34,310 nt of DNA from Bacillota bacterium (GCA_023394255.1 JAEXAZ010000216.1:1-34310); one strand, 5' to 3'. Positions 23,697 to 31,306 are shown, counted from the stretch's first letter. Notes: a model not told the origin generated them from the sequence alone. Numbers and translations: made by a program.

Positions 23697-23714
23697 AATA
23701 AGGCGCGCCTTATT
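23697..23714. repeat. Perfect 18-bp palindrome in a divergent intergenic region
   Basis: AATAAGGCGCGCCTTATT is a perfect palindrome, centred on an 8-base GC core, with near-symmetric flanks (GGT on the left, GCC on the right). It lies between two divergent promoters, about 34 bases upstream of one -35 and 71 upstream of the other, so it is not a terminator. A second, smaller symmetric element GGCGCGGCGCC occurs near 23744. Possible operator; the binding protein is unknown. Confidence 0.6.
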
Positions 23715-23784
23715 GCCAAAGATAATAGCAGCCACAGCCGAAACGGCGCGGCGCCAAACGGTCATATGTTTTTTTGAAATATGC

Positions 23785-23812
23785 TTGACTGGGGCAGAAA
23801 AAGTGCTATACT
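23785..23812 (+). promoter_or_regulatory. Sigma-A promoter of the zinc transporter operon
   Basis: TTGACT (23785-23790), 16-base spacer, TATACT (23807-23812) with the extended TG (TGCTATACT). The metal operator begins 5 bases after the -10, covering the likely start site. Confidence 0.8.
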
Positions 23813-23817
23813 TTAAA

Positions 23818-23838
23818 TGCAAATGATTTCCATTTGCA
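23818..23838 (+). promoter_or_regulatory. Fur/Zur-family metal operator upstream of znuA
   Basis: TGCAAATG (23818-23825) and CATTTGCA (23831-23838) form a perfect inverted repeat around ATTTC. The AATGAT...CATT core follows the Fur-family box pattern. Covering the transcription start of a zinc-uptake operon, it most likely binds Zur with zinc and represses. The particular regulator is inferred from gene content. Confidence 0.75.
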
Positions 23839-23887
23839 ATCATTCGTATCACAAAAACCTTTTACATCTTGAGCAAGGAGCCAGAAC

Positions 23888-24880
23888 ATGAAAAAACAGA
23901 TCGCCCCTATTCTTTCTTCCATTGTTGCCGTGATTCTGATGGCAGGCTGCGGAACCGCAACCCTGTCGTCTTCCGCCGGCAGCGGTTCGCTTTCTGCACA
24001 GTCCGCGGAACCGCCGCAGTCTTCGGAGGATGCAGATAAGCTGAACATCTATACCAGCTTTTACCCCATGTATGATTTTACGGTAAAAGTCGGCGGTGAT
24101 AAAGTCCATGTAACCAATCTTGTTCCCGCCGGGACCGAGCCGCATGACTGGGAGCCTTCAACCACCGATCTCGCGAATCTGGAAAGAGCCGATGTGCTGG
24201 TGTACAGTGGCGCGGGCATGGAGCACTGGATTGATAAAGTTGTCGGTTCCCTGACAAATAAAGAGCTCGTCACGGTGGAAGCTTCGAAGGGCATTGCCCT
24301 TCAGGAAGGGCATCACGATGAAGAGGAGGAAGCTGATGAGCATGAGGAAGAGTCGGCATACGATCCTCACGTCTGGATCAGCATCCGGAATGCCAGGACG
24401 GAAATGGAAAACATTAAAAACGCGCTTGTCCAGGCGGACCCGGACAACGCCGCTTTCTATGAAGAGAACTATGCCGGCTATGCGAAGGAGTTCGACGAGC
24501 TGGATCAAAAATTTGCGGATCAGCTTTCCGCGCTCCCCAACAAAACCATTGTCGTTGCGCATGAAGCGTTTGGCTATCTCTGCGGCGATTACGGCCTGAC
24601 ACAGATGGGAATTGAGGGGCTGTCCGCCGATTCCGAGCCTGACCCCGCGCGCATGGCGGAGATTATCCGGTTTGCAAGGGACAACAATGTCAAAACCATC
24701 TTTTTCGAAGAGCTTGTCAGCCCCAAAACCGCCGAAGCCATCGCTTCTGAAATCGGCGTGAAAACCGATATGCTCAACCCACTGGAAGGCCTCACCGAAG
24801 AACAGCTCACGGCCGGAGAAGATTATTTATCTGTTATGGAAAAGAATCTGGAAACGCTTACCGCCTCTTTGAAAGAATGA
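23888..24880 (+). CDS. znuA: Zinc ABC transporter substrate-binding lipoprotein
   Basis: This 330-aa cluster A-I binding protein has a signal peptide with lipobox MAGC (Cys near residue 21) and a Ser-rich linker. The metal-site segments include PAGTEPHDWEPS, DPHVWISIRNA with His161, VAHEAFGYL, and the acidic end of the segment FFEELVSPKTAEAIASEIG, read here as FFEELVSPKTAEA and IASEIG. The His/Glu/Asp-rich loop at residues 140-156 (GHHDEEEEADEHEEES) is typical of zinc-specific members. AGCAAGGAGCC lies before the ATG. It is followed by znuC after 3 bases. Manganese specificity is less likely because of the His-rich loop. Confidence 0.93.
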   Translation: MKKQIAPILSSIVAVILMAGCGTATLSSSAGSGSLSAQSAEPPQSSEDADKLNIYTSFYPMYDFTVKVGGDKVHVTNLVPAGTEPHDWEPSTTDLANLERADVLVYSGAGMEHWIDKVVGSLTNKELVTVEASKGIALQEGHHDEEEEADEHEEESAYDPHVWISIRNARTEMENIKNALVQADPDNAAFYEENYAGYAKEFDELDQKFADQLSALPNKTIVVAHEAFGYLCGDYGLTQMGIEGLSADSEPDPARMAEIIRFARDNNVKTIFFEELVSPKTAEAIASEIGVKTDMLNPLEGLTEEQLTAGEDYLSVMEKNLETLTASLKE

Positions 24881-24883
24881 CGA

Positions 24884-25567
24884 ATGATGAAACAGCTGTT
24901 ATCAATTCAGGACTTATGCTTTGCCTATGACAAGGAAATTATACTGGACCATGTGAACGCAGAGATCATGGAGGGTGATTTTGTCGGTGTCATCGGCTCA
25001 AACGGAACAGGAAAAAGCACGCTGATCCGGCTTCTGCTGGGTCAGCTTCGCCCTGTCTCCGGTGAAATTACAATTTTGGGAACTCCCGTCGGCCAGTTCC
25101 GTGAGTGGCCTAAAATCGGCTATGTCCCCCAGGTAGGCGGCGACGCCCACCGTGAATTTCCCGCCACCGCAAAAGAAATTGTCACGCTCAGCGAGTTTTC
25201 CAGTATCGGATTCATGCGCATGCCCCGCAGACGCCATATAGACAGGGCCGTCCGGGCACTGGAGACAGTTGAAATGGGCGGCTATCAGAATCGCCAGCTG
25301 AGCGCGTTGTCCGGCGGCCAATTCCAGCGGGTGATGATTGCAAAGGCTCTGGTGAACGAGCCGAAACTTCTGATTTTGGATGAACCGACTTCCGGCATTG
25401 ACGCCCATTCCAAAACCATCTTATTTCGCCTTTTGCAAACTTTAAACCGGCAGGGCATTACTATTTTAATGGTTACCCACGATATCAATGAAACCGGGCA
25501 ATATGTGAACCGGTTTCTGGAGCTCAAGGATCAGACGATCTGTGAAGTCAGAATTGGAGAACGCTAG
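24884..25567 (+). CDS. znuC: Zinc ABC transporter ATP-binding protein
   Basis: This 227-aa ATPase shows Walker A GSNGTGKST (about residues 38-46), signature LSGGQFQRV, Walker B LLILDEPTSGID and H-loop MVTHDINET. It energises zinc import with ZnuA and ZnuB. Two adjacent ATGs (24884 and 24887) follow the znuA stop with only 3 bases between, and the ribosome site is weak, so translation is likely coupled. It shares one base with the znuB start. Confidence 0.95.
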   Translation: MMKQLLSIQDLCFAYDKEIILDHVNAEIMEGDFVGVIGSNGTGKSTLIRLLLGQLRPVSGEITILGTPVGQFREWPKIGYVPQVGGDAHREFPATAKEIVTLSEFSSIGFMRMPRRRHIDRAVRALETVEMGGYQNRQLSALSGGQFQRVMIAKALVNEPKLLILDEPTSGIDAHSKTILFRLLQTLNRQGITILMVTHDINETGQYVNRFLELKDQTICEVRIGER

Positions 25568-26409
25568 TGGAAATTTTTGAATTTGCATTTATGCGCAAGG
25601 CTTTTCTTGTCGGCATTCTGCTTGCGGTGATTATCCCCTGCATCGGCGTGATCGTGGTGTTTAAGCGCCTTTCGATGATCGGCGACGCCTTATCGCACAC
25701 CTCGCTCGCGGGGGTTGCGGCCGGACTGATCGGGGGGATCAATCCGGTGGTCGGCGCCATGATTGCGTGCACCGGCGCGGCATTCGGGATCGAAGCCATC
25801 CGCAAAAAAATCCCCCGCTATTCGGAAATGTCGATCGCCATTATCATGTCGGCCGGCGTTGGCCTCGCGGGAATCCTGTCGGGCTTTGTCCCCAACGCGG
25901 CGGGATTCAACAGCTTTCTGTTTGGAAGCATTGTCGCAATCAGCGATTTTGAACTGAAGCTGGTGGTCACCGTCAGCATCATCGTCGCCGGTTGCTTTCT
26001 GCTGTTTTATAAGGAACTCTGCTATATCGCTTTCGATGAAAATTCCGCCCGTCTGTCGGGGGTGCCGGTTGACCTGGTCAATTTCATTTTCACCCTTTTG
26101 ACCGCCGTAACCGTGTCGGTCGCCGCCAGAACGGTGGGAGCGCTGATGGTTTCCTCCCTGATGGTTATCCCGGTCTCATGCTCCCTCCAGATAGCAAAAA
26201 GCTACCGTCAGACAGTCTGCTGGTCGATTGTATTTGCGGTATCGTCAACGGTAATCGGCTTGTTTGTCGCCTATTACGGCGGATTGAAGCCCGGCGGCAC
26301 AATCGTATTAACAGGTGTGCTCTTCCTCTTCCTCCTGTTCTTCATGAAGGCGGTTTTTCACAAACTCCGGTACAGGGCTTCCAAAATGGCGGAGTCCCAA
26401 AGTACTTAA
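25567..26409 (+). CDS. znuB: Zinc ABC transporter permease
   Basis: This 280-aa protein has about eight hydrophobic segments and the ZnuB/AdcB-family segments FKRLSMIGDALSHTSLAGVA (around residue 35), FLFGSIVAIS, AVTVSVAARTVGALMVSSLMV (in pieces AVTVSVAARTV and GALMVSSLMV) and YYGGLKPGGTIVL. The GTG at 25567 overlaps the znuC stop by one base and has GGAGA about 7 bases upstream. It is the last gene of the operon, with a terminator behind it. Confidence 0.94.
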   Translation: MEIFEFAFMRKAFLVGILLAVIIPCIGVIVVFKRLSMIGDALSHTSLAGVAAGLIGGINPVVGAMIACTGAAFGIEAIRKKIPRYSEMSIAIIMSAGVGLAGILSGFVPNAAGFNSFLFGSIVAISDFELKLVVTVSIIVAGCFLLFYKELCYIAFDENSARLSGVPVDLVNFIFTLLTAVTVSVAARTVGALMVSSLMVIPVSCSLQIAKSYRQTVCWSIVFAVSSTVIGLFVAYYGGLKPGGTIVLTGVLFLFLLFFMKAVFHKLRYRASKMAESQST

Positions 26410-26420
26410 CCAATCGGCCG

Positions 26421-26457
26421 AAATGCCCGGGCGCGGAATGCATCCGGGCATTTTTAT
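26421..26457 (+). terminator. Terminator of the znuACB operon
   Basis: AAATGCCCGG (26421-26430) pairs with CCGGGCATTT (26444-26453), followed by TTATTAAC. The stem is 10 bp with a 13-base loop. Confidence 0.85.
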
Positions 26458-26584
26458 TAACTTTGATCGGTAATTTTTTGTAATTGCCTGATGCGGCCGG
26501 GAGCGGGAGAAGCGGTCGAATAAACGGTTTCGAATAACAGATACTAAATTCGCCGGCCGGGGAGCACTGAAAGGAGAACACAGG

Positions 26585-26731
26585 ATGGATAACAATAAAA
26601 ACCGCATGCGGGACAGGGAAAAAAACAATCCTGAACTGCGAAAAATGGACCCGAAAAGGAACGCCGACGCCGGCATCATGGACGGGCATAAAATCGGCGT
26701 GCATGAAAGTAAGCACGAGAAGAAAAGCTGA
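26585..26731 (+). CDS. Small charged protein of 48 aa, unknown function
   Basis: A short gene with an excellent ribosome site (AAAGGAG, 8 bases before the ATG) and a complete 49-codon frame ending in TGA. The protein is almost entirely hydrophilic: many Lys, Arg, Asp, Glu, Asn and Met residues, with KMDPKRNADAGIMDGHKIG in the middle and a basic C terminus (HEKKS), and no hydrophobic core. It may be disordered, like small acid/nucleic-acid-binding or spore proteins, but I recognise no family. It sits 41 bases before the HMA-like gene, so the two may form a pair. Positions 26458-26584 contain no promoter I can state firmly. Confidence 0.6.
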   Translation: MDNNKNRMRDREKNNPELRKMDPKRNADAGIMDGHKIGVHESKHEKKS

Positions 26732-26772
26732 AAAAGAATTCGTTTTTGCAAGCAAACAATGAGGTGAATAAA

Positions 26773-26982
26773 ATGTATACGATGTTATGCAGTGTGTCGG
26801 GAATTCCAAACAAGGAATCCAAAACCCAGATTAAAAACGCGCTGGACAAGATTGAAGGCGTGCAGGAAGTCGGCGTCAATCAGCGCACAAGCACCATTAA
26901 AGTAGATTATAACGAGCCTGCGTCGGCGACCGAAATCAAAGACTGCATTGAAAAATCAGGCTTTAAAATCGTTTATGAATGA
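26773..26982 (+). CDS. HMA-fold protein lacking the CxxC metal site
   Basis: This 69-aa protein resembles the ferredoxin-like heavy-metal-associated domain: a loop and first helix (SGIPNKESKTQIKNALDKIEG), the strand pair VQEVGVNQRTSTIKVDY, then a second helix with EIKDCIEKSGFKI and a terminal strand. Classic HMA proteins have GMTCxxC in the first loop, but here the position is GIPNKES, so the copper/zinc cysteine pair is absent. Cys residues occur elsewhere (MLCSVS near the start and KDCIE). GAGGTGA lies before ATG 26773, which is better placed than the in-frame ATG at 26746. The function may be non-metal or noncanonical binding. Confidence 0.65.
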   Translation: MYTMLCSVSGIPNKESKTQIKNALDKIEGVQEVGVNQRTSTIKVDYNEPASATEIKDCIEKSGFKIVYE

Positions 26983-27012
26983 TAAGTCTCCCATCAAAGC
27001 CTGATTCTGAGG

Positions 27013-27041
27013 AAGCATCTACAACTTGTAGGTGCTTTTTT
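27013..27041 (+). terminator. Terminator after the HMA-like gene
   Basis: AGCATCTACAA (27014-27024) pairs with TTGTAGGTGCT (27026-27036), with one G-T pair, and is followed by TTTTT. A second, wider pairing (AATCAGGCTTT at 26954-26964 with 26996-27006) overlaps the gene end. Confidence 0.8.
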
Positions 27042-27077
27042 GTATCAGCCGTCAGATCCCGAATTCCCCTGTCCCGG

Positions 27078-27106
27078 TTGACAGGGACGGGAAGCGGCGG
27101 TAAGAT
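27078..27106 (+). promoter_or_regulatory. Promoter of the EcsC-family gene
   Basis: TTGACA (27078-27083), 17 bases, TAAGAT (27101-27106). The leader to the ATG at 27142 is about 30 bases with AAAGGGG as ribosome site. Confidence 0.7.
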
Positions 27107-27141
27107 ATCCAAAACAAAGATTATATTTTAAAGGGGAAACT

Positions 27142-27927
27142 ATGAACCATGATTTGAACAGGCGGCTGATGCATGTGGAGCAAAAAGAGGCGCGGCTGCT
27201 GGCAAAAATGTCGCGTCCCGCCGCTTTCCGGTACGCTTCTCCCGCGAAATGGAAGCTCCCGATTCCGGACGGTCTGAACCAGACGCTGGAAGCCGCGTTT
27301 TATAAGGGCTTTCAGCTGATTTTGGGGAAAGGCTCTAAACTTCTGGAAAAAACCTACGACAAAGAGCAGCTCCTGTTGGACCATGAACTGCATGCGCTTG
27401 GCTATGCGAAAAAACCGAGCCGGAAAAATCTGTCGCGCATCAGCCGTCAGGCGGATAAAAGCGTGCGGCTGAACAGGCTTACCGCGGCGGTGGAAGGAAC
27501 CGTTCTTGGCGTTTTGGGGATCGGCCTTCCCGATATTCCGCTGTTCATCGGCATGCTGCTTCGGACCATCTATGAGATCGCGCTCAGCTACGGTTTTTCC
27601 TATGACGAGCCGGAAGAGCGGTATTATGTCCTAAAGCTGATCGAAGCCTCCCTTGCCGGCCCGGAGGCGCTCATCAGGCAGAATGCGGAGGTTGACGCCG
27701 CCGCCTATTGCCTCAACCGGAAACAACCGTTTTTGTATGATCTTTCCCTGCAGATGCAGGCGGCTTCCCGTTCGCTGGCCGCCGAAATGATCACAATGAA
27801 ATTCATTCAGGGTCTTCCGGTGGTCGGCGCTGTCGGTGGGATTTCCAACTTTGCGTGCCACAAAAAAATCATCGACTATGTCCGTATCAAGTACGAAAAG
27901 AGGTATCTGTTATACAAGCAGCTTTAA
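27142..27927 (+). CDS. EcsC family protein
   Basis: This 261-aa protein fits the EcsC family: a basic N terminus, a region with SPAKWKLPIPDGLNQTLEAAF near residue 35 (in pieces SPAKWKLPIP and DGLNQTLEAAF), a hydrophobic central part (GTVLGVLGIGLPDIPLFIGM) that may insert in a membrane, and the Gly/Ala-rich C-terminal segment IQGLPVVGAVGGISNF. The family name comes from the Bacillus ecsABC operon, but the biochemical role is unknown and no ecsAB ATPase/permease pair is present here. Its last 18 bases overlap the end of the convergent msrAB gene. Confidence 0.82.
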   Translation: MNHDLNRRLMHVEQKEARLLAKMSRPAAFRYASPAKWKLPIPDGLNQTLEAAFYKGFQLILGKGSKLLEKTYDKEQLLLDHELHALGYAKKPSRKNLSRISRQADKSVRLNRLTAAVEGTVLGVLGIGLPDIPLFIGMLLRTIYEIALSYGFSYDEPEERYYVLKLIEASLAGPEALIRQNAEVDAAAYCLNRKQPFLYDLSLQMQAASRSLAAEMITMKFIQGLPVVGAVGGISNFACHKKIIDYVRIKYEKRYLLYKQL

Positions 27928-28863
27928 CAGATACCCATAGCCTTCCTGCTCCATCTCCTCCTTTGGAATGAAACGAAGCGCGGCGCTGTTGATGCAGTAC
28001 CGAAGGCCGCCCGATTCGCGCGGGCCGTCCTCAAACACATGGCCGAGGTGCGCGTTCCCGACGCGGCTGCGCACTTCGGTCCGCAGCATGCCAAACGAAC
28101 GGTCTGTCTTTTCCTGAACGACCTCCGGTGAAATCGGCTTTGAAAAGCTCGGCCATCCGCAGCCGGACTCAAACTGGTCTGCCGAGACGAAAAGCGGTTC
28201 GCCCGTGGTGATGTCCACATAGATGCCCTGCCGGAAGTGGTCCCAGAACGCATTCTGAAAAGGCGGCTCGGTTGCGTTTTCCTGCGTCACGCGGTACTGT
28301 GTTTCCGTCAGCGTGCGGCGCAGGGATTCCGGATCGGGCGTCTGATAATTTTCGGGGCGTACCGCCGCCGCGCGTTTGGCCTTACGGAACTTGTCCGCAC
28401 CGATGTGGCAGTAGCCTCCGGGATTCTTATCCAGATAGCTTTGATGATACTCCTCCGCCGGATAAAAGTGGTCCAGCGGCTTGCGTTCGATTGCCAGAGG
28501 CTTTTGATAGTGTTTCTGAAGGTCTGCGAGGGAACGCTCAACCACAGGCCGGTCCTGTTCGTCCACATAATAGATGCCGGTGCGGTACTGCGTGCCCACG
28601 TCCCCGCCCTGCCGGTTGAGCGACGTCGGGTCAATGGCGTCATAAAACAGGTCCAGCAGGAATGTGAGAGGCAGGACATGCCGGTCATACACCACTCTGA
28701 CCGTTTCGGCATGCCCGGTATTGTTCCGGCAGACCTCTTCATAGGTCGGATGCTCCGTCCTCCCGTTTGCATACCCCACCTGTGTGGACTCCACCCCGGG
28801 AACCGACGCAAGATACTTTTCCATCCCCCAAAAGCAGCCTCCCGCCAGATAAATCTCCGCCAT
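27910..28863 (-). CDS. msrAB: Bifunctional peptide-methionine sulfoxide reductase MsrA/MsrB
   Basis: This 317-aa fusion repairs both epimers of methionine sulfoxide. The MsrA domain begins MAEIYLAGGCFWGMEKYL with catalytic Cys in GCFWG (about residue 10), plus GYANG and YDAIDPTSLNRQG. The C-terminal MsrB domain begins around residue 185 (LTETQYRVTQENATEPPF) and shows SGCGWPSF, GNAHLGHVF and the catalytic RYCINSAALRF. The four zinc cysteines of some MsrB proteins are absent. There is no signal peptide, so it acts in the cytosol. The start at 28863 (AGGAGGT before it) is preferred to 28899. Two bases separate it from the lysR stop, so the genes are probably co-transcribed. Confidence 0.95.
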   Translation of the reverse strand: MAEIYLAGGCFWGMEKYLASVPGVESTQVGYANGRTEHPTYEEVCRNNTGHAETVRVVYDRHVLPLTFLLDLFYDAIDPTSLNRQGGDVGTQYRTGIYYVDEQDRPVVERSLADLQKHYQKPLAIERKPLDHFYPAEEYHQSYLDKNPGGYCHIGADKFRKAKRAAAVRPENYQTPDPESLRRTLTETQYRVTQENATEPPFQNAFWDHFRQGIYVDITTGEPLFVSADQFESGCGWPSFSKPISPEVVQEKTDRSFGMLRTEVRSRVGNAHLGHVFEDGPRESGGLRYCINSAALRFIPKEEMEQEGYGYLLKLLV

Positions 28864-28865
28864 TT

Positions 28866-29765
28866 TTATACCTCCTCCTGTTTGTTCAAACCCATACATA
28901 CATCCATGAATTGCTGCATTGGTTCCGTCAGATATTTGTTTTTATGCACAATGATTTTAAACTGCCTGAGAAACCGGAGTTCTTCCACCTCTATCGCGAA
29001 TAGCCTGCCGTCAGCCACTTCGGTCTCCACCGCGCGCCGCGAAATCACTGTGACACCCAGACCTTCGGCAGCGGCCATTTTGATGGTATCGGCATTGTTG
29101 CAGGTCCAGATTGCTTTCCAGGAGAGCCGGTTGGCAGCCATCACCTCCTCAAAGGTTTTTCGCGTCCCGCTGCCGACCTCGCGGACAATATAATCCTCCC
29201 GTTCCAGCTCCGGCGGCCCGATGGAAGTTCTGTCCGCAAGCGGATGTCCGCGTCCGCAGACCAGGACCAGCTCGTCCTGCAGGAACGGTTTCTGCAAAAG
29301 CTCGGTGGAAGAGGTTTCCCCTTCCACCAGCCCGATGTCAATCCGGTCATTCCGTATAAAATGCTCAATTTTTTCAGTATTATGCTCGATCACCTCAATT
29401 CGGACATTCGGCGATAATTCCCGATATCTTTTCACAAGTTTCGGCAGTACATGTGCGCCGACGGTTACACTCGCGCCGACGCGGATCAGGCCATGGCCGT
29501 GCAGCATGACCATATCCCGCTCCGCCTCCTCATTCATCCGAATCATGTTGCGGGCGTAACTCTGGAGTTTTTTCCCCGCCTGTGTCAGGTACAGCTTTTT
29601 TGACAGCCGTTCAAAAAGCCGCACGCCGTAATGCTGTTCCAAATCCGCAATCGCCTGGCTGACCGCGGACTGGGACATAAAAAGTCCCTCTGCGGCTGAG
29701 GTCATATTCATGGTATCACAAACGGCAATAAAAATTTTCAAATGTCTTAGTGTCAAAGAAACCAC
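28866..29765 (-). CDS. LysR-family transcriptional regulator
   Basis: This 299-aa regulator has a winged helix-turn-helix at the N terminus (LRHLKIFIAVCDTMNMTSAA, then SQSAVSQAIADLEQHYGVRLFERL, in pieces SQSAVSQAIADLEQ and YGVRLFERL) and a two-lobe inducer domain beyond residue 90. It is divergent from a YeiH-type exporter, like the E. coli yeiE-yeiH pair, and it is followed by msrAB after 2 bases. It probably controls the exporter and itself. Start is uncertain: GTG at 29765 or TTG at 29756 (MTLRHLKIF), and the SD-like GAAGAGAA suits the second better. Confidence 0.9.
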   Translation of the reverse strand: MVSLTLRHLKIFIAVCDTMNMTSAAEGLFMSQSAVSQAIADLEQHYGVRLFERLSKKLYLTQAGKKLQSYARNMIRMNEEAERDMVMLHGHGLIRVGASVTVGAHVLPKLVKRYRELSPNVRIEVIEHNTEKIEHFIRNDRIDIGLVEGETSSTELLQKPFLQDELVLVCGRGHPLADRTSIGPPELEREDYIVREVGSGTRKTFEEVMAANRLSWKAIWTCNNADTIKMAAAEGLGVTVISRRAVETEVADGRLFAIEVEELRFLRQFKIIVHKNKYLTEPMQQFMDVCMGLNKQEEV

Positions 29766-29801
29766 TTCTCTTCATTATCATTTACTTATGATATTGATTT
29801 G

Positions 29802-29830
29802 ATAATAATATTTTACTTATCCTCTGTCAA
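29802..29830 (-). promoter_or_regulatory. Promoter of lysR-msrAB, overlapping the divergent yeiH promoter
   Basis: On the reverse strand TTGACA (29825-29830), 17 bases, TATTAT (29802-29807). It overlaps the forward promoter at 29812-29840, so the two polymerases should compete. TGATAA/TTATCA half-sites at 29775-29780, 29800-29805 and 29837-29842 could be regulator half-sites. Confidence 0.8.
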
Positions 29831-29840
29831 GGTATATGAT
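29812..29840 (+). promoter_or_regulatory. Promoter of the YeiH-type exporter gene
   Basis: TTTACT (29812-29817), 17-base spacer, TATGAT (29835-29840). It lies inside the divergent intergenic region of 99 bases between lysR and this gene. Confidence 0.75.
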
Positions 29841-29864
29841 AAACACCGAAGAGGAGGAGATGAT

Positions 29865-30851
29865 TTGAAATCAATGATAAGCAAACTCCCCGGAATTGCC
29901 CTCTGCGCCGCTATCGCGATTCCCGCGTGGCTTCTGGGGAAGGTTTTTCCGATTGTCGGAAGCCCGGTTCTGGGGATCTTACTGGGCATGGCGCTTGCAT
30001 TTTGGCACAGGCCGTATTTTATGAATGACGGGATACAGTATACGTCAAAAAAACTGCTGCAATACTCCATTATCCTATTGGGCTTTGACATGAACCTTTT
30101 TCAAGTGTTTCGGGTCGGAAAACAGACCCTGATCCTGATGGCCTTTACGCTGACCGCTGCCTTTGTCACCGCATACGCCGCCGGAAAATTGTTAAAGCTC
30201 AACGGCAACACCAAAACATTAATTGGCGTTGGTTCGGCAATCTGCGGCGGTTCCGCGATCGCGGCGACCGCGCCGGTCATCCATGCGGATGACGAAGAAA
30301 TCGCGCATTCCATCTCCACGATTTTTTTGTTCAATGTCATCGCAGCTTTCCTGTTCCCGTTCCTTGGGCACCTGCTCGGCATGAGCGACCAAAACTTCGG
30401 GCTTTGGGCCGGTACGGCGGTGAACGATACCTCGTCGGTAGTTGCCGCGGGCTATTCGTTCAGCAATGCGGCGGGAGACCTCGCCGTGATTGTCAAGCTG
30501 ACCAGAACGCTGATGATTGTCCCCGTCACCATTGTTCTGGCAGTCTACACTTCCAGAAAGACAGCGGGCGCCCATCAAGACAGCTACCGGTTCGCAAAAA
30601 TATTCCCATGGTTTGTGCTGGGCTTCCTCGCCGCCTCAGTGATCAATACTTTCTTTCACATGCCCGCTGAAATCAGCCATTCCCTTTCACAGGCCGGTAA
30701 ATTCGTCATCGTGATGGCGATGTCCGCGATCGGGCTGAATACCAATCTGGTAAAGCTTCTGAAAAGCGGCGTCAGACCGATTCTGCTGGGGCTGATCTGC
30801 TGGGTTATGCTGTCGGTCACTTCCCTCGGCGTACAATACGCGCTGTTTTAA
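29865..30851 (+). CDS. YeiH-family putative sulfate/sulfite exporter
   Basis: This 328-aa membrane protein has about nine to ten hydrophobic segments (for example ALCAAIAIPAWLLG, VLGILLGMALAF, ILLGFDMNLFQVF and FVTAYAAGKLL). Conserved family elements include GVGSAICGGSAIAATAPVI (about residue 121), GLWAGTAVNDTSSVVAAG and MSAIGLNTNLVKL. These match the UPF0324/YeiH family, predicted to export sulfate, sulfite or related organosulfonates. The SD AGGAGG at 29852-29857 is 7 bases from TTG 29865 but 16 from ATG 29874, so I choose TTG. Divergent LysR and the neighbouring msrAB point to sulfur or oxidative stress. Substrate is family inference. Confidence 0.88.
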   Translation: MKSMISKLPGIALCAAIAIPAWLLGKVFPIVGSPVLGILLGMALAFWHRPYFMNDGIQYTSKKLLQYSIILLGFDMNLFQVFRVGKQTLILMAFTLTAAFVTAYAAGKLLKLNGNTKTLIGVGSAICGGSAIAATAPVIHADDEEIAHSISTIFLFNVIAAFLFPFLGHLLGMSDQNFGLWAGTAVNDTSSVVAAGYSFSNAAGDLAVIVKLTRTLMIVPVTIVLAVYTSRKTAGAHQDSYRFAKIFPWFVLGFLAASVINTFFHMPAEISHSLSQAGKFVIVMAMSAIGLNTNLVKLLKSGVRPILLGLICWVMLSVTSLGVQYALF

Positions 30852-30870
30852 AGCCTGTGTGCCTTTCGAA

Positions 30871-30913
30871 AAAAGCCGTCCCGCGGAACAAGAAATTCCG
30901 CGGGACGGCTTTT
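30871..30913 (+). terminator. Terminator of the YeiH-type exporter gene
   Basis: An 18-bp perfect stem (30871-30888 with 30896-30913), with a 7-base loop, A tract before and TTTT after. It is on the forward strand after the stop at 30851. Confidence 0.92.
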
Positions 30914-30938
30914 GCGCCTTTGATTGACGCATGGGATA

Positions 30939-30976
30939 TAAAAAATGAACCCCGTGTCATAAAGCACAGGATTCAT
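30939..30976 (-). terminator. Terminator of the tRNA operon
   Basis: On the reverse strand a 12-bp stem (30945-30956 with 30965-30976, two G-T pairs) precedes TTTTTTA. It lies 9 bases downstream of the last tRNA (Cys). Confidence 0.82.
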
Positions 30977-30984
30977 CCTTGTTC

Positions 30985-31059
30985 TGGAGGCGCCACCCGG
31001 AATCGGACCGGGGAATGAAGGTTTTGCAGACCTTTGCCTTACCGCTTGGCTATGGCGCC
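30985..31059 (-). tRNA. tRNA-Cys (GCA)
   Basis: Reverse-strand cloverleaf with GGCGCCA acceptor, T arm CCCGG/CCGGG around TTCGATT-like sequence, and the anticodon GCA between CT and AAA. CCA is encoded. It is the last of a five-gene array. Confidence 0.93.
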
Positions 31060-31123
31060 GAATTCCATATACGGCAAGTATATGGAAAAAGAGACTATGC
31101 TATTCACATCTGCCTCTTTTTGT

Positions 31124-31199
31124 TGGAGCGGGTTACGAGGTTCGAACTCGCTACCTCCACCTTGGCAAGGTGGCGCTCTACCAAATGAGCTAAACCCGC
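31124..31199 (-). tRNA. tRNA-Gly (GCC)
   Basis: Reverse-strand cloverleaf with acceptor GCGGGTT/AACCCGC, D arm TAGCTCATTTGGTAGAGC, anticodon GCC in CTTGCCAAG, T loop GTTCGAAC and encoded CCA. Confidence 0.95.
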
Positions 31200-31202
31200 G
31201 TG

Positions 31203-31278
<76 letters not shown>

Positions 31279-31306
31279 AACTACATCACTTCTCATAAAA
31301 AGAAAG

